From positions 1 to 62,788 of the forward strand of contig JAJYZF010000018.1 of the NCBI GenBank assembly GCA_021800165.1: DNA of 62,788 nucleotides, written 5' to 3'. A program made the translations under genes and the position numbers. The notes beneath the pieces were generated by a model. The model was not told the DNA's origin. It did not search any database and worked only from the letters and a program-made list of their open reading frames with translations. This document shows positions 8,449-16,810 of this stretch, piece after piece (position 1 is the first letter of the stretch; each line of letters opens with the position of its first letter). Source of the DNA: Planctomycetota bacterium (GTDB lineage Bacteria; Planctomycetota; Phycisphaerae; WQYP01).

Positions 8449-9201
8449 TCAAATTCGTCGGGCGATGGCCTGCCTGATGGGTGTAACAATTGGGCCAACC
8501 AGCCGCTCTTCTATAAGTGGAGTGCCGATTTCCACCAGATGCTGGTGAATTTCATGAAGATCGCGGCGGGGTTTTTGGCCGGGCCATTGGCGCAGAATTC
8601 CGATCACCGTCAGCGGTTCTTCGACAAATTGTCCGGTTCGTATCTGGGGTACGGTGGTGCGGGGCTGCACGGCAACACGGAATTGGGTGCGGGTATCGGC
8701 GGAAACGCTGACTGCGAGGCTTACTCCAAAAGCAATGGCCTTGGAATTGGAGATGGCCAGAAGTTGGCCCAGCGTGGTTTCGCCGAACAAGGCATCCGCG
8801 ATAATCTCGTGGTGATTGGCCTTGCAACGGAATTCAAAACCCCAGGCAATTTCCAGGTATTCCATATCCACGGGCGAAATGGAGAGATAATAGGGAGCCG
8901 CTTCCAGCACGGCGTGGCTGAAGTCGTGGCCGGCCTGAGGGTCCGACGGGCCGACATAGCCGCTGGCCAGAACATTCGCCCCCTTGGACAGCCAGCGGTA
9001 CGTGCCGGTATCCGGGTCTTCCCGCAACATGGGGTCGCCGGCGCGGTCGCGCTGCACAAAATGCGTCAGACCGGGAAAGCTTTTCTGCATCCGTTCAAAA
9101 AATGAGACCAGTGTTCCGCGGTCCGACGGCATCGTCAGCCCGGTACCCAAAATGGTGTTGGTATAAAACGTATCGCAGAGCGAATTGTAGGATTCGGTCA
9201 T
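8449..9201 (-). CDS. Conserved protein of unknown function
   Basis: A 250-residue soluble protein starting MTESYNSLCDTFYTNTILG. It contains LEAAPYYLSISPVDMEYLEI, then WGFEFRCKANHHEIIADALF. I recall similarly arranged proteins (SLC..FY, short hydrophobic LSISP, GFDF..GNHHEIV) as a conserved hypothetical family in planctomycetes, but I cannot name a domain. It has no signal peptide, no membrane segment and no obvious catalytic motif. The ATG at 9199-9201 has AAGGCG nine bases upstream. It is convergent with the methyltransferase gene, 34 bp apart. Confidence 0.75.
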   Translation of the reverse strand: MTESYNSLCDTFYTNTILGTGLTMPSDRGTLVSFFERMQKSFPGLTHFVQRDRAGDPMLREDPDTGTYRWLSKGANVLASGYVGPSDPQAGHDFSHAVLEAAPYYLSISPVDMEYLEIAWGFEFRCKANHHEIIADALFGETTLGQLLAISNSKAIAFGVSLAVSVSADTRTQFRVAVQPRTTVPQIRTGQFVEEPLTVIGILRQWPGQKPRRDLHEIHQHLVEIGTPLIEERLVGPIVTPIRQAIARRI

Positions 9202-9578
9202 AACTGGTTCGCCTTGACTGAGAGCCGCACTCCCTGGCGCGGCTTTTTAATCGGCCATGCTGGCCCCGGGTGGGCCAGGGGCGTACGACCACGCGTACAA
9301 CCCAAGATATCGGTCTATTGTCCGATTTCGCAGGGCGTTTGTCGAGAGACGTTGGTATCACGGCGGGTCGCGTTGGTTGGCGCGGGGCAAAAGTACCCGG
9401 CGCGACCGCTGCAAGCACGGATCATTTTTACCGGCCAGGCGGAAAACCCGCCTATAATTAAAGTAAGGCGGTGAGCGGCTTGCTGGACGGTTGGCGCGCC
9501 TGGGCGGTTGCCGGCGGTTCAGGCGGTATGGGCAAAGTGGCGGCCAAGGCTAAAGAAAACCTTTGAAGGAAAAATCCA
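9202..9578. other. Intergenic region between divergent genes
   Basis: No gene is supported here; it must contain the promoters of the conserved unknown gene (minus) and the cupin gene (plus). It also holds a terminator-like hairpin at 9223-9248. Confidence 0.5.
9223..9248 (+). terminator. Terminator-like hairpin with T-tract
   Basis: AGCCGC, a 10-base loop and GCGGCT are followed by five T residues on the plus strand. No plus-strand gene ends here: it lies 22 bp upstream of the start of a minus-strand gene. It could stop antisense transcripts, or be a chance structure. Confidence 0.4.
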
Positions 9579-9980
9579 ATGGAAATAAAACGCAATGGTT
9601 CGCAGCACTCGGTAAAAGGATCTGCCGACTGGTTTACGGGAGCGGTGCGGGTTGACCCCTTATTTCAGCCCCAGGCTCCCGCGCGCACCGCGGGGGCTTG
9701 GGTGACATTTGAACCTGGGGCCCGCACGGCTTGGCACACGCATCCGCTGGGGCAGACGCTGGTGGTCACCGCCGGTTGCGGTTGGGTACAACGTGCGGGT
9801 GCAGCGCGGGAAGAAATTCGACCAGGGGATGTAATCTGGTTTGACCCGGGCGAAAAGCATTGGCATGGTGCTACGGCCACGACGGGGATGACGCATATCG
9901 CCATTCAGGAAAAACTCAATGACCAGGTGGTGAACTGGCTGGAAAAAGTAAGTGAAGAGCAATATCTGGGACAAAAATAA
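9579..9980 (+). CDS. Small cupin-domain protein
   Basis: Single-domain cupin of 133 residues. Cupin motif 1 is visible as [20 protein letters not shown] (HxH plus a downstream Gln at the metal site), and motif 2 as [17 protein letters not shown] with the last metal histidine. This layout resembles the small metal-binding cupins of the carboxymuconolactone-decarboxylase-associated or hydroxynitrile-lyase-like group, which act on small organic acids or cyanohydrins; substrate cannot be told here. GAAGGA lies eight bases before the ATG. It stands alone. Confidence 0.88.
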   Translation: MEIKRNGSQHSVKGSADWFTGAVRVDPLFQPQAPARTAGAWVTFEPGARTAWHTHPLGQTLVVTAGCGWVQRAGAAREEIRPGDVIWFDPGEKHWHGATATTGMTHIAIQEKLNDQVVNWLEKVSEEQYLGQK

Positions 9981-10144
9981 CAATAAGCGAAGCGGCATGT
10001 TGGGCGGGCGGAGATTCGAATCGGGCTGGTGGCAGATGATGGCGCAAACCACCACCTGCAGGTTATGGTGACGGCGGGAGTTTGGTGCGGCGATGGACGG
10101 GCAGAGTGGCTGAAAGCCGGCGAGCCTTGCGAAACCCGCCCGGG

Positions 10145-11281
10145 TCAGGTGGACGTATCGGCGGCGCGGCCGGGGCCGGAGGATTCGCGCACGATCAATT
10201 CACCGCCAAGCTGCACGTGCATCGGCGGCAGATCCGGTTCGGCCAGACGCTGGAGCATAATCTGGTAGGCGGCGGCACCAATGCCGGCGGCAGGCTGGCG
10301 TACGGTGGTCAGTGGTACGGATAAATGCGCCGCCATGGGCAGATCATCGAAGCTGCCGATACGGAGATTCTGGGGTATTTTGATGCCGGCCTGCAAGGCA
10401 AAGCGCATGACCGAAGCGGCGCGGAAATCGCTAAGCACCAGCACCGCCTCGGGTTTGCGCCGCCGCAGGGTCGGAATCACAAATTCCGCGCTGTGAAGGT
10501 TGCCGTACTGGACTGCCGCGGGATCGGATGGCAGGCCGTGGTCGGCCAAGGCCTGGAGGTATCCGCTGACCCGCGCCTGCTGGGTGGGATGGCGTGCGGT
10601 GTTACCGAAGAAGTCGATTTTGCGGCAGCCCAAGCTGATAAAGTGCGAGGTCAGGGTATAGCCCGCGCTGAAGTTATCAATTCCGACCAGATCAAAGGCG
10701 CTGCGTTGGGGATACCGAATGAGATCGCTGTCGATTAACACCACGGCAATACCCGCCGCCTTTATATCTTCCGCGATGCCGGCGGTAGCGGACAGATATT
10801 GGCCGGGCAGAATATTTTGCGGCATCAGAAAGATGCCGGCGACTTTGCGCTGGATGAATTGCTGGGCGATTTCCCGGTAGCGGGTACCTAAATCCGGCTC
10901 GTTGGGATCATCTCCCCACGAGGGATCGCGCAGCAGAAGAGCGTTTTGGTCGATGCCGGCACGGTGGGCCAATTCGTGGCCGACAAATCCAAAAAGTGAT
11001 TCCACCTGCTGTTGGTGTCCCAACATCAAAAGAATGGCCCCGAAGGTGAAGGTACGCGGCGGCGGCGCGGCGAGCACTATCGACCCGGCTTTGCCGTTGC
11101 GCCGCAGGAGGCGTTCTTCAACCAGCCGATGGATGGCACCGGTGATGGTAGGCCGGGAAATGTTGAACTGTGCGCACAGCGCACGCTCGGTGGGAATGCG
11201 TTTTCCGATGGCGTACTTGCCGGTTTCGATATTGCGACGCAAATAATTATAAACCAGATTGGCTTTTTTCGGGCTTTTCAA
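10145..11281 (-). CDS. GntR-type winged helix fused to a LacI-type effector domain
   Basis: Transcriptional regulator of 378 residues. Residues 1-65 form a GntR winged helix (YNYLRRNIETGKYAIGKRIP, RPTITGAIHRLVEERLL). Residues 75-365 form a periplasmic-binding-protein-like effector domain (GYTLTSHFISLGCRKIDFFG; GSFDDLPMAAHLSVPLTTVRQP). This fusion is the AraR architecture, usually sugar-responsive and repressing sugar genes. The start is TTG 11279-11281, supported by GGAGG six bases upstream. No adjacent sugar gene exists, so its target is unknown; the sugar operon at 31-37 kb is a candidate without direct evidence. Confidence 0.88.
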   Translation of the reverse strand: MKSPKKANLVYNYLRRNIETGKYAIGKRIPTERALCAQFNISRPTITGAIHRLVEERLLRRNGKAGSIVLAAPPPRTFTFGAILLMLGHQQQVESLFGFVGHELAHRAGIDQNALLLRDPSWGDDPNEPDLGTRYREIAQQFIQRKVAGIFLMPQNILPGQYLSATAGIAEDIKAAGIAVVLIDSDLIRYPQRSAFDLVGIDNFSAGYTLTSHFISLGCRKIDFFGNTARHPTQQARVSGYLQALADHGLPSDPAAVQYGNLHSAEFVIPTLRRRKPEAVLVLSDFRAASVMRFALQAGIKIPQNLRIGSFDDLPMAAHLSVPLTTVRQPAAGIGAAAYQIMLQRLAEPDLPPMHVQLGGELIVRESSGPGRAADTST

Positions 11282-11436
11282 AAGCCACCTCCAAAAATGC
11301 AGCCACCGCCAACACGGGGCTTAAAGCCCAGCGCTTACCACCACTGCGTGTTGGCCGATACATTTAGAATACCTTCTCGGGGCGTGATGGTAAACCGGTG
11401 GCACCGCCAGGCCGCGGGAGCCGCCGATGCGTGGGA

Positions 11437-12495
11437 TTATTTATGAGAGGGCGGATGGCCCAGCCGACGAGTTCTGTGCGCCGGGCCGTGGTGGGCGGTT
11501 TGTGCAGGCAGGTTGACAGCCGGAGGTAGCCCGCGGCTTGGCTGGGAATTCGCTACAACGGCGGCGGCACGTAGCGGATGGGCGGGGCGCGACGTCGTGA
11601 GTTGCCGGGTAATGTCGGGCGGCAGAGGTGAGATAAATTCCATTTCCCGACCGGTACGTGGATGGCGAAAAATGAGATGGCCGGCATGCAGGGCCAGGCG
11701 CGGTGGGACACCGGGGGTTGGTGGATATTGCTTGTGGCCATAAACAGGGTCCCCCACGACCGGATGGCCCGCCGCGTTAAACTGTACGCGAATTTGGTGT
11801 TTGCGGCCGGTAAACAATCGGCATTGCAGATGACTCAGGGGTACCGTAGAGGTAGCGGGGCTGATGAGGCGGTAATCGAGAATGGCGGGGCGGCCACGAT
11901 CGGCGGGGCACGGTCTGACGATTCGATCGGGGCCTTCGATGAGGTTGCCGGTAAGACGACCCTGGGCGGGGTTCGGGGAGCCATGGACCAGTACGTGATA
12001 CTCCCGGGTGATGGTATGGTCGCGGAATTGGGCTTTGAGATGATGGAGGGCCTTGACCCCGCGGGCGAAGACCAATAGGCCGGAGGCGTGTTGATCCAGG
12101 CGGTGGACCAGATAAATTTTATTTTTGCCATTGGCGCGTGACACGTGGCGATGAAGAAGGGCCAGGACCGTAGGCCGGGTTTCCTGGGCGTGGGTGGCGG
12201 TGAGCAAACCGGGAGGCTTATCCACCACCATGACATCGGCATCTTGATGGATGATTTTTAAGCCGGCGGGAAGTTGGGTTGGACAGACCCGGACATCGGC
12301 GATGGTGACGCGGTCGGTAGGGAGAACGGGTTGTTTGAGGGACCGGGCGGGCTGGTCGTTGAGCAAAACGCGGCCCTGGGAGAAAAAATGCCGCAGGGTG
12401 GTGCGATGGGCGTTGGGGTGGGCGGCCGTTAAAGCATCCATGACGGTGACGGCGGGCGGGGAAGCAGGGAGTCGGGTTTTATGACATATATTCAT
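11437..12495 (-). CDS. RluA-type pseudouridine synthase with S4 domain
   Basis: RNA pseudouridine synthase of 352 residues. An S4-like RNA-binding region occupies residues 20-75 (TLRHFFSQGRVLLNDQPAR). It is followed by the RluA catalytic domain: VMVVDKPPGLLTA, then YLVHRLDQHASGLLVFAR with the catalytic aspartate in HRLDxxxSG, and LFTGRKHQIRVQFNAAGHPV. About 50 C-terminal residues are Pro/Arg/His-rich and look poorly conserved. Target could be 23S rRNA or tRNA. The ATG 12493-12495 lacks a good ribosome binding site. It lies 33 bp after parB and is probably co-transcribed with it. Confidence 0.9.
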   Translation of the reverse strand: MNICHKTRLPASPPAVTVMDALTAAHPNAHRTTLRHFFSQGRVLLNDQPARSLKQPVLPTDRVTIADVRVCPTQLPAGLKIIHQDADVMVVDKPPGLLTATHAQETRPTVLALLHRHVSRANGKNKIYLVHRLDQHASGLLVFARGVKALHHLKAQFRDHTITREYHVLVHGSPNPAQGRLTGNLIEGPDRIVRPCPADRGRPAILDYRLISPATSTVPLSHLQCRLFTGRKHQIRVQFNAAGHPVVGDPVYGHKQYPPTPGVPPRLALHAGHLIFRHPRTGREMEFISPLPPDITRQLTTSRPAHPLRAAAVVANSQPSRGLPPAVNLPAQTAHHGPAHRTRRLGHPPSHK

Positions 12496-12528
12496 ATTGA
12501 CATATTCTTATTTAAGCATACAAATGGA

Positions 12529-13476
12529 TCAGGTTATTTTGCCGACAATGCGGTCGAATTCGTCGAGGTTGAAATACTGGATGACAATTTTGCCGGCCCC
12601 CTTGCGGCGGGCGGGGAAGATGCGCAATTTGGTGCCGAGTTTGCGGGATAATTCCTGTTCCATTTCCACAATATGGGCACTTTTGACGGTGCGGTCGTGG
12701 GCGGCAACGGAGATTGAGCCAATGACATCGGTCGGTGGTTCTGTAACCAAGTCTTCGAGTTTGCGTACGCTTAGACCTTGCTCGACGATTGTTTTGGCCA
12801 AGGAATTTTGGCGCTCGGAATCATCAATCCCGGCGAGAATTTTGGCGTGACCAAATGAAATCTGTCCGGTGGCGACAAAAGTTTGAACTTCTTTTTGAAG
12901 GTCCAGCAAGCGCAGGTAGTTTGAGACGTTGGTACGCTCTTCGCCAAGCCGTTGTGCGGCTTGGGCATGGGTGAGATTAAATCGTTCCAGATATGTCTTA
13001 TAGGCTTTGGCCCGTTCAAGAGGATTGAGGTCTTGCCGCTGAATATTCTCGATGATAGCCCATTCAGCCTGGGTCTCTTCGGTGGTGTCAGATCTTACAA
13101 TCGCTGGGATTTTGGTAAGGCCAGCAGCCCTTGCGGCGGCGGTTCGGCGGTGCCCGGCCACCAACTGGTATCGATTAGCGACAGGCCGTAACAATACTGG
13201 CTGAAGAATACCGCTGACTTTAATGGATGCGGTCAATTCGGCCAAGCCGGCCGGATCAATGTTTTCACGTGGCTGATGAGGGTTATCATCAATAAGATCG
13301 AGTGGTATTTCGGTTGGCCCATGAGAGGTGTTGCTAGTGGCGGTCTGGTCCTGGGAATTTGGATCCGACGTTGCTTCGGAAGCAGAAGCAGTTTCTTGCG
13401 GTTTGGAAGGACGGGGTGAACTTGAATTCATCAGCGCGGATAGCCCGCGGCCGAGCCTAGGTTTGGGGTTGGCCAT
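12529..13476 (-). CDS. parB: Chromosome partitioning protein ParB
   Basis: CTPase and centromere-binding protein of 315 residues that loads on parS and spreads to organise and segregate the origin region. It begins PKPRLGRGLSALM, a ParB-typical N-terminus. The N-terminal domain follows from about residue 55 (EIPLDLIDDNPHQPRENIDP, VAGHRRTAAARAAGL, ENIQRQDLNPLERAKAY). The central helix-turn-helix is LTHAQAAQRLGEERTNVSNYLRLL. The C-terminus is basic. AAGGAA lies upstream of ATG 13474-13476. Two parS-like palindromes lie 26 and 211 bp upstream. No parA is present next to it: the upstream neighbour is a GNAT protein. Confidence 0.95.
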   Translation of the reverse strand: MANPKPRLGRGLSALMNSSSPRPSKPQETASASEATSDPNSQDQTATSNTSHGPTEIPLDLIDDNPHQPRENIDPAGLAELTASIKVSGILQPVLLRPVANRYQLVAGHRRTAAARAAGLTKIPAIVRSDTTEETQAEWAIIENIQRQDLNPLERAKAYKTYLERFNLTHAQAAQRLGEERTNVSNYLRLLDLQKEVQTFVATGQISFGHAKILAGIDDSERQNSLAKTIVEQGLSVRKLEDLVTEPPTDVIGSISVAAHDRTVKSAHIVEMEQELSRKLGTKLRIFPARRKGAGKIVIQYFNLDEFDRIVGKIT

Positions 13477-13501
13477 AATTTTTGTTCCTTGCTAAGGTGT
13501 A

Positions 13502-13517
13502 TGTTCCACGTGGAACA
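13502..13517. promoter_or_regulatory. parS site 1
   Basis: TGTTCCACGTGGAACA is a perfect 16-bp palindrome identical to a common form of the bacterial parS centromere site. It lies 26 bp before the parB start and so would overlap its promoter region. Confidence 0.9.
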
Positions 13518-13686
13518 GTTGTAACCGTGGAGATCATCTCTGTCAATGGGCTTCATTGGAAATTGCTATATCGGGTGTGGGCGAGAATCGTGCCGTTCCG
13601 ACCACTGGCTCGAACGGACACGCCATCCTTGGGATGCTGGGCCGCGAAACCAATCGCGAGATTGACAACTGGCGGCGGCAAGAAAA

Positions 13687-13702
13687 TGTTCCACGTGGAA
13701 CT
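13687..13702. promoter_or_regulatory. parS site 2
   Basis: TGTTCCACGTGGAACT differs from site 1 only in the last base and keeps the 14-bp palindromic core. It lies 185 bp from site 1 and 61 bp past the stop of the GNAT gene. Confidence 0.88.
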
Positions 13703-13762
13703 TTACAATAAAGGCCAATCTCTCATTGCGTAGACCAGGAGCGAATGTCTTGATTTGGCAAG

Positions 13763-14815
13763 TTAGCCTGGCGTTATCCACACGCGAACCAATCTTCCCA
13801 TGATGTCCCAACCCGCGGACTGATAGATGCGCAAGGCAGATTCATTATCAACATCCACCTGTAGCACGGGCGTTTTTTTGTCCATACGGATTCGGCAAGC
13901 CAAATCACTCACCAGTTCTCGCCCAAAACCGTGGCGACGAAATTCAGGAAATGTATACACCCCCCCAATTTCCACCATCGTGGCCAGTTCCAGATCAAAT
14001 TTGGCCACAGCTACAATCTGGTTGTCATCCTGGCAAACATACACCTTGCCACTTTCGATCCAGGCATCCACATCCGCATCAAAAAGTATCCCGCGCTCTT
14101 CTTTATACATTTTTCGCCAACGGTTTAAGATCGGCTCATCCCCGTCGCGAGCCTTGCGAACTCGAGGGGATAAGGCCGGAGTGGTGTCCGGTCCGAGTTG
14201 CATCATCACATTGGTTACTATTTTCGCAGGAGTTTTGCGATGGGCGGACGCGAGAAGCGATGGAAGCATGGCATGTACGCCCTGGGCTTCGCCGGTGATG
14301 AATTGCAGCGCGGCCGAATCTCCATTGGTCGGCAGTGATTTATCCGGAGGGTCCGTTGGAGGACTTGAGGTTGATGATGAACTGCGGGGTGTGTCCGGCT
14401 GCCATTGGTTAATATAGGTGGCCAATAGATCGGAACTGACATTGTCCAAAGCAAAAACATCCGCACGTTTCGCCTTGGGTACAAAAAGCATAGCCCCAGA
14501 CGCGCATAGTATTTGTGCCCCATCGGGAATAAGTGCGGAATTGTCCGGGCTTTTTTCGGGTGGCTGCCACACAATCACCAGGTGCAGATCGCCGCGGGCC
14601 AGCGGCGGCGTTTGACCCAAGCGATCCCAGAAGTGCGCGATCATATCCATCACGCCACCGCCCTTACGCCGCAAAAAGTCTGCCGCCAGGCTGGCTTTGT
14701 CCACACCAATTCGGGTGCAACGCAGGGGGGTGTTGACCAGCAATTTATTCACCGTGATGGAACTCCGCGGAGGTACCGTGCCCTTAGGGACCGGGACAGA
14801 ATACGTATACAACAA
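13763..14815 (-). CDS. GNAT family N-acetyltransferase
   Basis: Protein of up to 350 residues with a C-terminal GNAT domain (about residues 225-348). VEIGGVYTFPEFRRHGFGRE holds the acetyl-CoA-binding R/Q-x-x-G-x-G/A-type loop, and VDVDNESALRIYQSAGWDIM is the usual last strand and helix. The N-terminal 200 residues resemble a second, degenerate acyltransferase-like part and contain a Ser/Pro-rich linker (about 143-165). FR47-like proteins have this two-part layout. The longest start is TTG 14815; GTG near 14749 (VNKLLVNTPLRC) is as plausible, and no strong ribosome binding site decides. Substrate unknown. Confidence 0.8.
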   Translation of the reverse strand: MLYTYSVPVPKGTVPPRSSITVNKLLVNTPLRCTRIGVDKASLAADFLRRKGGGVMDMIAHFWDRLGQTPPLARGDLHLVIVWQPPEKSPDNSALIPDGAQILCASGAMLFVPKAKRADVFALDNVSSDLLATYINQWQPDTPRSSSSTSSPPTDPPDKSLPTNGDSAALQFITGEAQGVHAMLPSLLASAHRKTPAKIVTNVMMQLGPDTTPALSPRVRKARDGDEPILNRWRKMYKEERGILFDADVDAWIESGKVYVCQDDNQIVAVAKFDLELATMVEIGGVYTFPEFRRHGFGRELVSDLACRIRMDKKTPVLQVDVDNESALRIYQSAGWDIMGRLVRVWITPG

Positions 14816-15517
14816 GAAAGTATATCAGCATATCTATACTTCATATATTACTGCATAATTTCCACGCCGGCCACCATCCGAACCCTGGGGTATTTTACCA
14901 ATCTCTGTGGCGGGTTAAAGCCCCCATCACTAGGCCAAGCGATAATACCGACAGACCAACATCACCACCCGGCCAAGCCCCATCTTCTTTGCCCATCGGC
15001 ATTAGCGGCTCCGCCCCCGCTTTGCTGCGGGATCTTTGGCTTAAAGCAGTGTGCCGACCATTGCAAATATTTTTTTATCGTGGGCGGCGCGATGCCGGAG
15101 GCGGCATTAAAAGCAAGGTCTCCAAGCTGCCCGCCCAAGTTGATGGAACCAACGGCTGCTACGGGACTGCGCAAAAACAAATTCATGTTTTACGGCGCAG
15201 AAATTTTGGCCGCCGGCGAGGCATGAGCGAGACGCATACCCCGCCGGTGAGTCTGAAGCGAGCGGCCATCGGAGCCGCGACCGTAAGGAAGCGGTTAACA
15301 GTCCGCAAGTTATTTTTGCCCGACCCCGAAGCGTTATTGGCTTGGTGCAGGCCAGAGTTCAACGAGTTTTAAGCCCGGACCAGATCAACGTTATTGAGAC
15401 TTAATCTCATTTGACCTCTATAACCGTTCCTCGTAGGCTCGCGGCCGTACTGGGTGATCCACGCCTGCGGCGAAGCGTGGATTGCTTGCGAGATTATCGC
15501 CGCGCGGAGTCATATTC
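14816..15517. other. Long intergenic region upstream of the iron permease gene
   Basis: The first 110 bp are AT-rich (promoter of the GNAT gene). The middle has open frames but no good start or known domain. One weak candidate is a 49-codon frame at 15223-15372 (MSETHTPPVSLKRAAIG) with a poor ribosome binding site. A Fur-box-like palindrome lies at 15395-15409, and the permease leader fills the rest. Confidence 0.5.
15395..15409. promoter_or_regulatory. Fur-box-like operator
   Basis: TGAGACT-T-AATCTCA is a 7-1-7 inverted repeat with six of seven pairs matching. It has the TGAGA/TCTCA outer bases of Fur boxes known in several Gram-negative groups. It lies 109 bp before the start of an iron permease gene, which is what one expects of an iron-responsive operator. 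No fur gene is in the window. Confidence 0.6.
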
Positions 15518-16600
15518 ATGATGGCCCAGAACAACTTTCCATCCGACGCTTCGCATACGGAATTTTTGCCGGGGCGCGATGGCATACCCTTGCAGGCCCT
15601 GACCCCCAAAATAAAGTGGGTGGTGTATGGCCTGGTAGTCGCCGTTGGGGCGGTGATTCTCGGTATTTTGGTGTGGCAGGGAATTGCTGCCGCGGGCAAT
15701 CCCCCCGATCCCAACGACCCGGCCTCCAAAACCATCAGTCACGGCGCGGTGATGGTCAATGCCGGCATTTTGGTGTTTCGCGAAGGGTTAGAGGCCATTT
15801 TGGTGCTCGCGGCCCTTACCGCCAGTCTGGCCCGCACCGACCGCCATTATTGGAAGCCGGTGGCTATTGGTTCGGGTATGTCGTTCCTGGCCACGGTGGT
15901 TACGTATTTTGTGGCCGTGGCCATTCTGGCCGACATCAATGCCAACAACAACGCCAGCATGCTCAATGTACAAGCCGGCACCGGGCTGCTGGCGGTGGCG
16001 GTGCTGATGGTGATTATGAACTGGTTTTTTCACAAAATCTATTGGACCGGCTGGATTACCCATCACAACAATCGCAAACGCAACCTGCTGGAAGCTTGCA
16101 GCAGCAGCCAATCGGCCGTGTATTGGGGACTGGTCACGATTGGTTTTACCTCGGTTTATCGGGAAGGTTTTGAAGTGGTGATCATGTTGCAATCCTGGCG
16201 GCTGCTGGCGGGGCAAAGCGTGGTGCTGGCCGGGGCCGGCATTGGATTGGCCCTGACCTTGATGGTGGCGTTTCTGACTTTTGCCGGGCATTACCGGCTG
16301 CCTTATCGCAAAATGTTGATTCTCACCGGCGTGATGATCGGCGCGGTGTTGCTGGTGATGGTGGGGGAGAACGTGCAGGAAATGCAGCAGGCCAACTGGC
16401 TGCCCACGCACAATTTACCCATCACTTTTCCCGGCTGGGTGGAAAACTGGTTTGCCACCTTCCCCACGTGGGAAGGGCTAATCGGGCAAATGCTGGCGCT
16501 ATTGTTTGTTGCCGGTACGTATTTTGGGGCCCAGTATTTCCGAGTGTGGCGGCCCGCCCGGCTGCGCCGGGCCGCTGCGGCCGAAGCGCCAGGCGGATGA
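15518..16600 (+). CDS. FTR1 family high-affinity iron permease
   Basis: Integral membrane protein of 360 residues with about seven membrane segments. Both iron-translocation REXXE motifs are present: FREGLEAILVL (about residues 88-92) and YREGFEVVIML (about 215-219). In this family they carry ferric iron across the membrane, often with oxidase or EfeO/EfeB partners, which are absent here. The N-terminal ~30 residues are cytoplasmic and acidic. I chose ATG 15518 (the second ATG 3 bp on is equivalent) with GGAG nine bases upstream; longer frames lack support. A Fur-like site lies upstream. An OprB-like porin follows 210 bp downstream on the same strand, which suggests joint outer and inner membrane iron uptake. 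Confidence 0.9.
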   Translation: MMAQNNFPSDASHTEFLPGRDGIPLQALTPKIKWVVYGLVVAVGAVILGILVWQGIAAAGNPPDPNDPASKTISHGAVMVNAGILVFREGLEAILVLAALTASLARTDRHYWKPVAIGSGMSFLATVVTYFVAVAILADINANNNASMLNVQAGTGLLAVAVLMVIMNWFFHKIYWTGWITHHNNRKRNLLEACSSSQSAVYWGLVTIGFTSVYREGFEVVIMLQSWRLLAGQSVVLAGAGIGLALTLMVAFLTFAGHYRLPYRKMLILTGVMIGAVLLVMVGENVQEMQQANWLPTHNLPITFPGWVENWFATFPTWEGLIGQMLALLFVAGTYFGAQYFRVWRPARLRRAAAAEAPGG

Positions 16601-16810
16601 CGCCCGCGCATCGAGCACACATCCCAAGTATTTCGGTGCGGCAACCTTAAGGTTTAACAGATTCGAGATTTTCGCCGGCTGATGAACTCTCCATTTGACC
16701 CGCCGTGCGTTGAGGACTGGGCGGGAATGGAGTTTATCGGGTCTGGTTTAACCGCAGCCTGAATTTATGCCTCATGCGGCCACAGGGTGTCAATTTTTAC
16801 GGAGTCTTTT

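Noticed and set aside
9223..9248. Hairpin as the terminator of the cupin or the unknown gene
   Set aside because: It lies upstream of both genes and points in the plus direction, where no gene ends; kept only as a terminator-like structure of unknown use.
10098..10180. Possible Ser/Leu-type tRNA start (GGCAGAGTGGCTGAAAG)
   Set aside because: The D-arm-like start has no anticodon stem, T-arm or CCA end in register, and the sequence runs into the end of the regulator gene.
13566..13811. Minus-strand frame as a parA remnant upstream of parB
   Set aside because: It contains no Walker A or other ParA motif and is composed of Arg/Pro/Ser-rich codons around the parS sites.
15223..15372. Short frame MSETHTPPVSLKRAAIG as a gene
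   Set aside because: Poor ribosome binding site, no known motif and no evidence of conservation; mentioned only within the intergenic entry.
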